In this document: positions 26,210-34,747 of the stretch, piece after piece | How positions within the stretch are numbered: the first letter of the stretch is position 1 | Layout of the letters: each line of letters starts with the position of its first letter | NCBI GenBank assembly: GCA_026996895.1 | Contig: JALWJX010000045.1 | Coordinates: 1 to 53,266 of the forward strand | Direction: 5' to 3' | Origin: Candidatus Kapaibacterium sp. | GTDB taxonomy: Bacteria; Bacteroidota; Ignavibacteria; Kapaibacteriales; WFXC01 | DNA: 53,266 bases | Notes under the pieces: model-generated | What the model was told of the DNA's origin: nothing | Database searches by the model: none | The model's input: only the letters and a program-made list of their open reading frames with translations | Position numbers and translations under genes: made by a program

Positions 26210-29200
26210 ATGGTGCGAAAAATCATAGCGATCGGCATCGTGGGATGCTGTTTCTGGATCGGGATTGCTGCTGCCGCAACGGTGCAATGGGAGGAGCAGC
26301 CTGATGGAGGGCGTCTTCTTATCCGCGACGTTGAGCCTTCAATGATTTCCCGCTCCGATGCTCCGTGGCTTGTCAAACGGGACGATACGGTGCGCTATTT
26401 CCGATTTTTGATCGCTCTGCCGTCGGAGCAATTTGCCCTCCAGATTGAGCAGTGGTCAGCCGTTCCAGTTCGTGATGAGGTAGTTATTCCGTGGGATATC
26501 CAGCAATCAAGTACTCCCATCGTGCATACGACGCCGCTGGGATGGCAACGGGGACGTTTTATTCTTGCCCTCACAGTTGTACCATTTGTTTATGACAGCA
26601 CGGCATATCAGTGGCAATTGCTCCACACACTGAAGCTCCGGATGCGGTTTTCTTCCCGGCAGCGGACAAAGTTCCCGAAGGCATTGCTGGAAAAACCATT
26701 GTTCGCCGGGGTCATCAACGCCGAACAGGCGGTGCGGTTTGAGCCGGCTGCGCAGGTTCTGGATAGTGATTCTTTGCCTCCGCTCCCATTTCCCCGGGGA
26801 CGTTTAGCAGTGAAATTGAGAACCAGCAAAGATGGTGTTGCTTTTGTGCCTTTTGAAGCGGTTGCTTCCGTCTTACCGGCTTTTCGGAATCAGGATTTTG
26901 CCCATCTGCATTTGTACTATCGCGCTCGACCAGTGCCATACACAATCATTGGCGATCAGGATGGACAGTTCAATGAAGGGGATACGCTCATTTTTCAGGG
27001 ATTCCACCCGTCAGGAGATACGGTCTGGTTCTCTTCGTATGATACGCACACAGCTTTCTTTCTGGTCATCGATTCCTCGCAGGTATCGCAGCGATTTGGA
27101 GAATGGGGAAGAGTTGCGATCCAGGATACCGTTCGCAAAATCTGGATTACCGAGCATTTCGAGGAAGACCATTATGTGTCGGTGGGATTCAAGGATCACG
27201 TGACCGGTGATGAGGACTGGTCCTGGACAGGTGGAATCCACTGGGGCAAGGGTTTTACCTATCCGGTGCGACTGTATCCTGCCGATAGCCTGATTTTCCG
27301 CTGTCAGTACCGGGCAATTTCGGATAATCGGCATTATAAGCCGGATCACTATCCGCAGTTTCTGGTCAATGATACGGTAGTGGCAGAAACGATGTTTGAT
27401 GGCAGACGGGATGATACCCTGGAAGCTGTGCTGCCAGCAACGCAGGTTCTAATGGGACCCAACCGATTGCGTTTTTATTCGGCTGGAGTGCCAGAGTATC
27501 GCGACCGCAAAGATCCACCGTATACGGATCTGATGTATCTGGATTACTTTGAGGTCGAAGGCTGGAGTCTGCCGGTACTGTCGAACGAAATGGTCCGTGG
27601 TGAAGTTCGGGGACTCGCAAAGCCAGCCGCACTGGTGCTCTACGGTGCAACAACATTGCCGATCGTGGTATTGGATACGACCCATCAACAGTATGCCGTG
27701 GTGCGGGATGCAGAATCGGGCGTGCAGGTTGCCGCCAGTTGCCATCGCCGAACAACCTTAGTGGTCAATGGGGAAGTGTTGGTCGATACGCTCTCCGGGG
27801 GATGGGCAGTGGTGGTGTCGGCAGCAGCACCGACCGTTATACAGTTGTTTGACCTTCAACAGCAGGCAGCATCGTTTGAACAGGCTGTGACCAATGCGCC
27901 TTCCCATAGCGTGATAGTGGTTGTCTGGAACACCCAGAGTGAGCTTCCAGAAACGGTTCGGACGATGCTGCAAGCGCTGGGAGCAGCTGCAATAACCTCG
28001 TATACGGCTGGAGAGCGGTATGCACTCATAGCACAGAAAGACGAAGCGATTGTAGAAGAGCGTCGAAGTGTCGTCCCTTTTGGACTTTCCCAATTTGTTC
28101 CGTTGCCCGGTGCTTCCAGTTACCGGGTGATACTGCCGGTTGCTGCCGGTGCAACGTGGTTTGTAGCTGCCTCGCCTCCGGCGTGGGAGGAAGCAAAGGT
28201 CGAACCGGTAAAGTTGCATTATTGGCGAGACTATGGTGGGCAGGTGGATTACCTTGTAATCGCTCATTCGAAGTTCTGGTCACAGGCGCAGCAGTTGGCA
28301 CAGTATCGAGCACAGCGCAGCGGCGTTTCGGCTCTGGTCGTCGATGTGGAAAGTTTGTATGATGAGTTCAGTTACGGGGAAAAGAACCCGTATGCGATTA
28401 AATGGTTCTTCAAAGCCGCTTTCCAGCGATGGCAGCGTCCGGCACCGACGTATGCTGTTTTCTTTGGTGATGCCAGTTGGGATCCTCGCAAGGTGTGGAA
28501 GAAATCAGTCAAGGAGGATTATGTCCCGTCGTATGGCAAACCAGTCAGCGATTACTGGTATACGCTTCTGGATCCTTCCCCCGATATTTTGCCGGAGTTG
28601 CTCACCGGGCGAATTCCTGTTGAAACCGAGGCAGAGGCGCAAGCGGTAGTGGATAAAATCATCGAGTACGAAGGCTTGCCACAGCAGCCGTGGATGCGTC
28701 ACGCGTTGTTTTTGACCGGCGGAGAAAATCAGAATGAGCGGTTTCTTTTCCGCTTCGATGCAGAGCAAGTCGTTGGGTCGTACCTCTATCAGGCGCCATT
28801 GTGTATGACTGCTGAAATTATTTCAAAAGCAAGCGATGGGAATGTGGATAATTCCAACGCAACACTCATTCGGCGGGCAATCGATAAGGGTGTGATGTGG
28901 GTGAATTATGTTGGGCACGCTGCACCAACGATTTTTGATATGGATTTCGGCTGGGCAAAGGATTTCACTAACACCGGGAAGTATCCCATTTTGGCAACCT
29001 TCTCTTGTCAGACGGGCGCTTTTGCTGAACCAACCGTAGTGGCGAAAAATGAAGATTTTCTCCGGGGTGAGCGTCGGGGAATGATTGCGTGCTATGGAAC
29101 GACCGGTTTTGGTTACGTTGCGATCGATCGAGAGTTGCTCCGTGGATTCTTTGAAGGATTTCGTGATTCCGTTGCTCACTTTGGCGATTTGCTACAGTAT

Positions 29201-31876
29201 GCGAAAATGTGGACCCTGGTGATTTCGGATACGCTCAATCCGTGGACGATGGGAGAGGAGAAACGGACAACGTTCTGGCAGTATACGCTGCTGGGCGATC
29301 CGATGGGCGTTATTGCCTATCGACCCAAAGTAGATCCGTACCTGCTGGAAACAGATTTTACAGTGGTCAATGCGCAGGGGGAGACAACCTTTGCAGAAGA
29401 GGACACGGTGGTATTTCTTCGTGGGATGATACGGAATGGAGGGCAATGGTGGCGCGATTCACTCCAGATTCGCATTGTGCATTCTGCGGAACAGTGGCGG
29501 GATACGCTGTGGTTTACGGTGCCGGAATTGTGTGCCGATCGCCCGTTTTTCGCGACGATCCCAACATATGGGATTACCGGGGTTCACACGCTGGAAGTTC
29601 AGGTGGATCCTGGACACCGAATTGATGAGGCAAATCCGTTGAACAATACGGTGCAATTGAGTTTTACAGTGTTTTCCAATCGGCTCTCTCCTCTCGATCC
29701 TCTGCCCTACTGGAACATAGCGTCAGACCGTCCCCGTTTCCGGGTGTTGCGTCCGTTTGGCAAGGCCATCGTTGCTACTGAATGGTTGCTCCGCGACCCA
29801 TACACCGATAGCATTATTGTAAGCGCTGCTCCTGAAGAAGTGGAAATCGATCCCGATGTTCTGGAGTGGCAGTGTCCGAAGAGACTGGAAAAGGGGAAAA
29901 GTTATGTTCTGTGGGTGCGGGCGTGGGAGCAAGGACAGTCGTTGCCGGGTGAATGGTTGACCATTCCTTTCTTTGTCGATTCCTCTGGCGCGCAGCAGCC
30001 GGTGGTTCGATGGCGGGTGCAGTCTTCAGCGGAGTGGCGTGCTGTGCAGCGAGGACAGTGGCGATGGCTTCCGGATTCGGCAGGCGTTGCGTTGCGTAAT
30101 CGCAAAGTGCCGCTGGAAGTATACTCCGACGGACGGGGTAAAACACGGCGGGTGCGAGTTCGCATCGCAGGGCAGGAATATCTGAATTCTCCCTTTAAAC
30201 GTGGCTTTAATGTCTTTGTCATTCCGCCAGATGATTCGGTGCGCTCTGTCTATCGGCGGTATGATACCTACTTGAAAGAGGCACCGATCCAGAAAGATGT
30301 CTATGGCGATAGTGAGGAGTTGGTGCGCTTTCTGGAGGATTCTGTCCGGGCGGAAGATCGTATCTTGATTGCGTTGTGTGATAATTCCGTCCGGGGCATT
30401 CTGCAGAAAGGACCAGATGAACCGGGGAATTTTACGGATGTGGTGCGGGCGCTGCAACGCTACGGAGCTGAATACGCCGAATCGCTGCAGTATGGCTCTT
30501 CCTACATCCTGCTGGCAAAGCGGGGGCAAAAGCTTCGGGAATTGTGGAAGCGGGAGCAGCCGGAAGGAAACACGGCGGTGGAACTCAATGATTCACTGGA
30601 GGTATGGGTGCGGTCTGGAGCATTGACGCTACCGCCGCTGTCACAGGTCAAACAGGTGCAGCAAATTGTGCTGCATACCAATGGTGAGGGACGCTATCGG
30701 ATGCAGGTGATTCAGCAAAGGGATAGTGATTCACTTCAGGTCCTCTGGGAAGTTGATAGTACCGTTGCAACATTTCCTGAGCTGCCACCCTCGCAAACAT
30801 ACCAATTGCGAATTCAGGTAGACAAGTTTGAGAACGAAACGCCCACGATTTACGGGGTCGAAGTTCGGTATGTGCCGCTGCCAGAGCTCTCGGTTCGAGT
30901 GCTTGAGCGCCGAGATTCGATCGTGCAGGGGTTTGTGGGCACCGTTGCAGTGCGCACGCGAAACCTTTCTTTGCGTTCCGCCGCTGATTCGTGTTTGGTG
31001 CAGGTGAATGTACACCCGGTGGAAAATGGTGGTGCGGGCGTGGAAGTACAGCATCGCTATGAGAACATTGGACCGAATCAGGAAGTTGTCGATACCTTTG
31101 CAATCGCGACGTTGCCGCTGGAATCAGAAAATCGGCTCGAGGTGCAGGGAATAGTACTACCGGCAGAGATGTATTTGTGGAATAATCGAGCCATTGACCG
31201 GTTTGTTGTGCAACTCGATACCGTTCCGCCGACCGTCAGGTTATTGGTGGACAGCCTTCGATGGGATTCTTTGCGGGTTGTGCGGCAGCAGCCTCGGATC
31301 GCTGTGGAGGTCTGGGATAATTCGCCACAGCCGATTCAACCGGGACAGGTGACCATAGTGCTCAATGGAATACCACTGGAGCAATATCCGGACAGTGTGC
31401 TCCAGCGAACGGTTACGACCCAATCTCCTGATCCAGCGCAGGTTGCATCGTCTGTCCATCTGCTGGATTTGCACTTCACGGCTCCGTTGCAGATCGGAGT
31501 CAATACGCTGTGGATTGTCGCGGAAGATTATTTTGGAAATCGAGATACGGTTCACTACCAGTTAGTGGTGCCGGAAACATTTCAGGTGACAGAAGCGGTG
31601 GTGTATCCCAACCCGGCTTCCGGTCGGGTGACTTTGCGCCTGAAGATTGAAGATCACAGGGTGCCGCAGCAGGCAACGTTGCAGGTGTACGATGTCTTTG
31701 GGCAATTGCTTCTGCGTCAATCGATACAGCTCCACGTTGGTGAGAACCTGCTTATGTGGAACGGGCGGGATAGCCGTGGCGCGCTGGTCGCTAATGGCAC
31801 GTACTTTCTGGTGCTGACGCTGGAGACGTCGCGGGGACAGCAACTGCTGCGTTATCCCGTTCAGATGCTGCGGTAA
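26210..31876 (+). CDS. porU: PorU-like T9SS sortase (C25 cysteine peptidase), very long form
   Basis: 1888 residues from ATG 26210 (AGGGAAG upstream); the frame stays open back to 25970, but that part overlaps the GT9 gene on the other strand. PorU is the outer-surface transpeptidase that removes the C-terminal domain of T9SS cargo and attaches cargo to anionic LPS. The signal peptide 'IIAIGIVGCCFWIGIAAA' starts it. The C25 domain spans about 680-1040, with catalytic His903 in 'NYVGHAAP' and Cys933 in 'ATFSCQTGAF', both intact. CARDB/Ig-like segments follow, then another predicted hydrolase-like stretch near 1340-1440. A C-terminal sorting/FlgD-like domain has 'VVYPNPASGRVTLRL' and 'WNGRDSRGALVANGTYFLVL'. 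Classical PorU is about 1100-1200 residues, so roughly 700 extra residues lie after the peptidase domain. A C25 peptidase that is itself T9SS cargo is the alternative. Confidence 0.87.
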   Translation: MVRKIIAIGIVGCCFWIGIAAAATVQWEEQPDGGRLLIRDVEPSMISRSDAPWLVKRDDTVRYFRFLIALPSEQFALQIEQWSAVPVRDEVVIPWDIQQSSTPIVHTTPLGWQRGRFILALTVVPFVYDSTAYQWQLLHTLKLRMRFSSRQRTKFPKALLEKPLFAGVINAEQAVRFEPAAQVLDSDSLPPLPFPRGRLAVKLRTSKDGVAFVPFEAVASVLPAFRNQDFAHLHLYYRARPVPYTIIGDQDGQFNEGDTLIFQGFHPSGDTVWFSSYDTHTAFFLVIDSSQVSQRFGEWGRVAIQDTVRKIWITEHFEEDHYVSVGFKDHVTGDEDWSWTGGIHWGKGFTYPVRLYPADSLIFRCQYRAISDNRHYKPDHYPQFLVNDTVVAETMFDGRRDDTLEAVLPATQVLMGPNRLRFYSAGVPEYRDRKDPPYTDLMYLDYFEVEGWSLPVLSNEMVRGEVRGLAKPAALVLYGATTLPIVVLDTTHQQYAVVRDAESGVQVAASCHRRTTLVVNGEVLVDTLSGGWAVVVSAAAPTVIQLFDLQQQAASFEQAVTNAPSHSVIVVVWNTQSELPETVRTMLQALGAAAITSYTAGERYALIAQKDEAIVEERRSVVPFGLSQFVPLPGASSYRVILPVAAGATWFVAASPPAWEEAKVEPVKLHYWRDYGGQVDYLVIAHSKFWSQAQQLAQYRAQRSGVSALVVDVESLYDEFSYGEKNPYAIKWFFKAAFQRWQRPAPTYAVFFGDASWDPRKVWKKSVKEDYVPSYGKPVSDYWYTLLDPSPDILPELLTGRIPVETEAEAQAVVDKIIEYEGLPQQPWMRHALFLTGGENQNERFLFRFDAEQVVGSYLYQAPLCMTAEIISKASDGNVDNSNATLIRRAIDKGVMWVNYVGHAAPTIFDMDFGWAKDFTNTGKYPILATFSCQTGAFAEPTVVAKNEDFLRGERRGMIACYGTTGFGYVAIDRELLRGFFEGFRDSVAHFGDLLQYAKMWTLVISDTLNPWTMGEEKRTTFWQYTLLGDPMGVIAYRPKVDPYLLETDFTVVNAQGETTFAEEDTVVFLRGMIRNGGQWWRDSLQIRIVHSAEQWRDTLWFTVPELCADRPFFATIPTYGITGVHTLEVQVDPGHRIDEANPLNNTVQLSFTVFSNRLSPLDPLPYWNIASDRPRFRVLRPFGKAIVATEWLLRDPYTDSIIVSAAPEEVEIDPDVLEWQCPKRLEKGKSYVLWVRAWEQGQSLPGEWLTIPFFVDSSGAQQPVVRWRVQSSAEWRAVQRGQWRWLPDSAGVALRNRKVPLEVYSDGRGKTRRVRVRIAGQEYLNSPFKRGFNVFVIPPDDSVRSVYRRYDTYLKEAPIQKDVYGDSEELVRFLEDSVRAEDRILIALCDNSVRGILQKGPDEPGNFTDVVRALQRYGAEYAESLQYGSSYILLAKRGQKLRELWKREQPEGNTAVELNDSLEVWVRSGALTLPPLSQVKQVQQIVLHTNGEGRYRMQVIQQRDSDSLQVLWEVDSTVATFPELPPSQTYQLRIQVDKFENETPTIYGVEVRYVPLPELSVRVLERRDSIVQGFVGTVAVRTRNLSLRSAADSCLVQVNVHPVENGGAGVEVQHRYENIGPNQEVVDTFAIATLPLESENRLEVQGIVLPAEMYLWNNRAIDRFVVQLDTVPPTVRLLVDSLRWDSLRVVRQQPRIAVEVWDNSPQPIQPGQVTIVLNGIPLEQYPDSVLQRTVTTQSPDPAQVASSVHLLDLHFTAPLQIGVNTLWIVAEDYFGNRDTVHYQLVVPETFQVTEAVVYPNPASGRVTLRLKIEDHRVPQQATLQVYDVFGQLLLRQSIQLHVGENLLMWNGRDSRGALVANGTYFLVLTLETSRGQQLLRYPVQMLR

Positions 31877-32406
31877 GAGATGCACAAAGCCTTCTAGAAA
31901 CACCGTTCGTTGGCTGGCAGCACTGGCTCTCGCGGGCAAAGGTTGGGAGAGCTCACTTTTAGTCGGCAGCAAAAAATGGCAGGATAAGCTCCTGACTTGC
32001 TCTGGATGCGCCGGGGTATTTTTCCAATGAGAAAGCACGCTGAAGTGAGTGCTTGGTAGAAGCACGTCTGAGAGCGTAGCCCCGGTGTCCTTCTAACCTC
32101 ACTTTCAGATAGAGCAGGGAGATCTGTCTGGTAGAGCGGGAAAATAGATGGGGGTGCCGACAGAATGAACTTTCTTTTCCTGCGGAAAGAGGGGTTAGGG
32201 GTCGGGGATTTGCACGATGCAACTAACAGGGCGCAGCATGTGCAAATTCTTTGAAAGTTTTTGCCAAAAGTGGCGCGATGGAAAAATTGTGAATTTGCCT
32301 TTTTCGTTTAGCAAGTCGTTGTTACCAGCCTTTTGCTCACCGTTTCTTAATTTTGCCGTTTCTGTTAACGATTGAAGACTTTTGTGTGACAATTTGCGCA
32401 GGGACA
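31877..32406 (+). other. 530-base intergenic region with inverted repeats, no gene
   Basis: No convincing coding sequence. The first half holds a nested inverted repeat: CCGGGG (32011-32016) pairs with CCCCGG (32080-32085) and encloses AAGCAC (32033-32038) with GTGCTT (32049-32054). The second half holds a strong single hairpin at 32208-32247, listed separately. The last 150 bases are AT-rich and should contain the promoter of the histone-like/MoxR operon. An unstable RNA, a degenerate repeat element or a regulatory leader are all possible. Confidence 0.5.
32208..32247 (+). other. Hairpin with 12-bp stem in the leader of the histone-like operon
   Basis: The arms ATTTGCACGATGC (32208-32220) and GCATGTGCAAAT (32236-32247) pair over 12 bases with a single bulged G at 32216 and a 15-base loop. 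It lies 160 bases before the histone-like gene. No T-run follows, so a terminator for porU is less likely than a regulatory or processing structure. Confidence 0.5.
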
Positions 32407-32610
32407 ATGGATCGATATCGGCAGTTACTGCAACTGGTACGGTCATTTGAAGAAGATTTCCGAAAGTTCTACGAAAAGCAGAATATTTCCGCTGGCATTC
32501 GGTTGCGGAAGCATATGCAGGAGTTGCGCCGCTTTGCGAAAGATGTTCGGGATGAGGTGCAACAATTACGGCGGGAGTGGCGCCAGGAGAAGCAGCAGAA
32601 AGGTGAATGA
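32407..32610 (+). CDS. Histone H1-like (Hc1-type) protein
   Basis: A 67-residue, highly charged protein starting at ATG 32407. The pattern 'LLQLVRSFEEDFRKFYEKQN' then 'GIRLRKHMQELRRFAKDVRDEVQQLR' closely follows the short histone H1-like/Hc1 family of Bacteroidota, usually about 58-65 residues. It would bind DNA or RNA and shape the nucleoid; members of this short class lack the long Lys/Ala tail of eukaryotic H1. A longer in-frame start at 32353 adds a non-conserved hydrophobic stretch and is rejected. Its stop overlaps the MoxR start by four bases (ATGA), so the two are co-translated. Confidence 0.8.
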   Translation: MDRYRQLLQLVRSFEEDFRKFYEKQNISAGIRLRKHMQELRRFAKDVRDEVQQLRREWRQEKQQKGE

Positions 32611-33911
32611 GTTATCAAGTGCGAGAGATACCGAAGAGCTCGCTATCGCTTTCCGCACTGGTTGACAAATTCCGCCGGGCAATGGAATTTGTGGGACGGC
32701 GGATGATCAATCGTGAGAAAGTGATTCAGCAGGCGTTCTATGCGCTTCTGACAGGCGATCATCAGCTTCTCCAGAGCCGGACTGGCGCTGGAAAGACGAT
32801 GCTGGCAGAGCAGATTTTTTCGATGTTTGATCAGGTGAAAATTTTTCGGGTGCAAGCCAGCAAAGAGCAGATGCCCGATACCTATTTTGGGGCTCTGGAT
32901 ATTGAGCAGTTGAAAAAAGGGAGGATCGTGCATAACACCGAGGGATCGCTGGTTGAAAGCGAATTTGGTTTCATTGATGAGATCTTTGATGCCAACGATT
33001 ACACCTTGCGAGCACTGCTGTCGCTGCTCAATGAGCGGGCACTGGTGCGTGGGTCGCAGTATATGCCAGCAAAAGTGCATACGGTCATTGCAGCAACAAA
33101 TTATCTGCGGGTGACGGAAGTGACGGAAGCAATTCTGGATCGCTTCATCTACAAAGCAATGGTGCTGCCAGATAAAGATCCGTACATCCAGTACCGAATT
33201 GCGAAGGAATATGCCAAATATTCCGGTCGCATAGCGCCGCCGAGGGAAAAAATTCCGTTTTCGGAGTTGCAGTTTGCATACGCGATTGTGACCAATCAGC
33301 ATCCGGAATACGAGATTACCATCTACCCCGAACTGCTGTACTTTATGAATCTGGTCATTCGACACTATGAGTTTACCCGGAACCGGATGTTGCGACAGCA
33401 GAAGGCGAATCAGGACTTCTACATTTCTCCCCGAACACAGGCGAAGGCGCAGGATTTGCTGCGTGCCATAGCCTTTCTTCAGGGACGGCAGAAGGTACAG
33501 CCGGAGGACATTGAGCAGTTGAAATATATTTTTGCAACCATTGGGGTGGAAGAAGAGGAACGGGCATTTGAGAAATCTTTTGAGACTTTGTATCGCTCTA
33601 TGAGCGCTGCTCGGGGCTTTGAGCAATTGCGAACCCTGCTGGGATTTGTGGATATTCTGGAACAGCTTCGTTATCAGCCTGAATTGTGGCATCAACCCCT
33701 GCACCAGTTGGAAGGTATTCCTATCCGCCGAACCGTGCTGGAGTGGATCAAAGATACGCTCAGCGGCGGGGAAACGCAGATCGAGCATAATCAGCGGGTG
33801 CTGAAGAAGTTTTTAGAAGAGTTTGTTCCTGCGAATGAAGAAATCCGGGAGTTGAAACAGCATTTGGTTGAAGAACTTCGCGAGCTTCTTCGATTGGCGC
33901 CAAAGGAGTAA
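32607..33911 (+). CDS. MoxR-family AAA+ ATPase
   Basis: A 434-residue cytoplasmic ATPase. Walker A is 'LLQSRTGAGKTMLAEQI' (about 53-69); Walker B is 'FGFIDEIFDAN' (about 120); the sensor region reads 'VHTVIAATNYLRVTEVTEAILDRF'; 'SLLNERALVRG' and 'PRTQAKAQDLLRAIAFLQGR' (lid domain) are typical of MoxR/RavA proteins. MoxR ATPases act as chaperones that mature or remodel partner complexes, usually with a neighbouring VWA-domain protein. No VWA gene is here; the only partner is the histone-like gene it overlaps. The C-terminal about 80 residues are helical and not recognised. Confidence 0.85.
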   Translation: MSYQVREIPKSSLSLSALVDKFRRAMEFVGRRMINREKVIQQAFYALLTGDHQLLQSRTGAGKTMLAEQIFSMFDQVKIFRVQASKEQMPDTYFGALDIEQLKKGRIVHNTEGSLVESEFGFIDEIFDANDYTLRALLSLLNERALVRGSQYMPAKVHTVIAATNYLRVTEVTEAILDRFIYKAMVLPDKDPYIQYRIAKEYAKYSGRIAPPREKIPFSELQFAYAIVTNQHPEYEITIYPELLYFMNLVIRHYEFTRNRMLRQQKANQDFYISPRTQAKAQDLLRAIAFLQGRQKVQPEDIEQLKYIFATIGVEEEERAFEKSFETLYRSMSAARGFEQLRTLLGFVDILEQLRYQPELWHQPLHQLEGIPIRRTVLEWIKDTLSGGETQIEHNQRVLKKFLEEFVPANEEIRELKQHLVEELRELLRLAPKE

Positions 33912-34023
33912 GCAAATCCTTTCTTTGCTTTTTGTCTTCGCAGCCACCGAAGCGCGATGGCTTTTGCCACCCTCCAATCAGCAAGGAGTGTGACGAAAAG
34001 GCTGAAAGCGTGGGTTTTTGCTA

Positions 34024-34746
34024 TTACAATTTTGTCACAACAATGTACACGGGACCGACGTAAAACTTTCCTTTCGCGCGCTTTTTCACCGGTGGCGGAT
34101 TTAAAGGATCCGGTGTTGCGAATGCAGTGATCTCAATCCGATCAGAATCGATTCCGTGCTTTGTAAGGTATTCTGCTAATAGTTGTGCACGGGTTGTGGT
34201 CAACGAACGGTTGAAGGTGGTATCAGTTTCTGTATCCGGGTAAACTTCCAGCCGAATATGAACCGATGGGTTAATTTTCAGGAGGTTGACCAGATCGTCT
34301 AAGATTTCCTCAGCACCCAGCTTGAACTTCGCTTTTTTGTAGGGAAAAGGCGAGACTGTGAGAGGAATCCGGGTACCGACACGCAGGGGTGTCATCAGAA
34401 AGTCACGCGAAAGCTCCGTGTATTTTTCTGTTTTCGGAAGCCGCAGCTCGTACTCAGTTTCAAAGTACCCTGCTTTCCGGAGCCGAAGCGTGTATTTTTC
34501 GCCCGGTTGCAACCCTGTGATGAGGTAGTATCCACCGGAGTGTGTTTTCGAGGTCCACTCTTTGAGGTTGGGACGTTGCGGCTTCACAATGATGAGAACA
34601 TTGTTCAACGGTTCAAAAGAGACTTCATCGTAGACATAACCGGTGATGGTAACAACCGGTGAAACCTGGGCAAAGAGCGCAGCAGCAACAAAGCACTGGA
34701 CTATAAGAAAGCGCCACAGAATTCGCATCATTCGATTGATCTCCAT
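34024..34746 (-). CDS. Exported protein with carboxypeptidase-regulatory-like (CRD) and OmpA domains, PorE-like C-terminal half
   Basis: 240 residues from ATG 34746, which has AAAGGAAAA upstream; a longer frame overlaps the WD40 gene and is ignored. After a signal peptide ('MMRILWRFLIVQCFVAAALFAQ') comes a CarboxypepD_reg-like beta domain (about 32-115): 'TITGYVYDEVSFEPLNNVLIIV', 'GGYYLITGLQPGEKYTLRLRKAGY'. The C-terminal OmpA-like domain (about 140-235) has 'EILDDLVNLLKINPSVHIRLEVYP' and 'SLTTTRAQLLAEYLTKHGIDSDRIEI', expected to bind peptidoglycan. It begins one base after the stop of the WD40 propeller gene. In Porphyromonas PorE, a propeller, a CRD and an OmpA domain occur in this order in one protein, so this may be the second half of a split PorE (inference). 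Confidence 0.8.
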   Translation of the reverse strand: MEINRMMRILWRFLIVQCFVAAALFAQVSPVVTITGYVYDEVSFEPLNNVLIIVKPQRPNLKEWTSKTHSGGYYLITGLQPGEKYTLRLRKAGYFETEYELRLPKTEKYTELSRDFLMTPLRVGTRIPLTVSPFPYKKAKFKLGAEEILDDLVNLLKINPSVHIRLEVYPDTETDTTFNRSLTTTRAQLLAEYLTKHGIDSDRIEITAFATPDPLNPPPVKKRAKGKFYVGPVYIVVTKL

Positions 34747-34747
34747 T

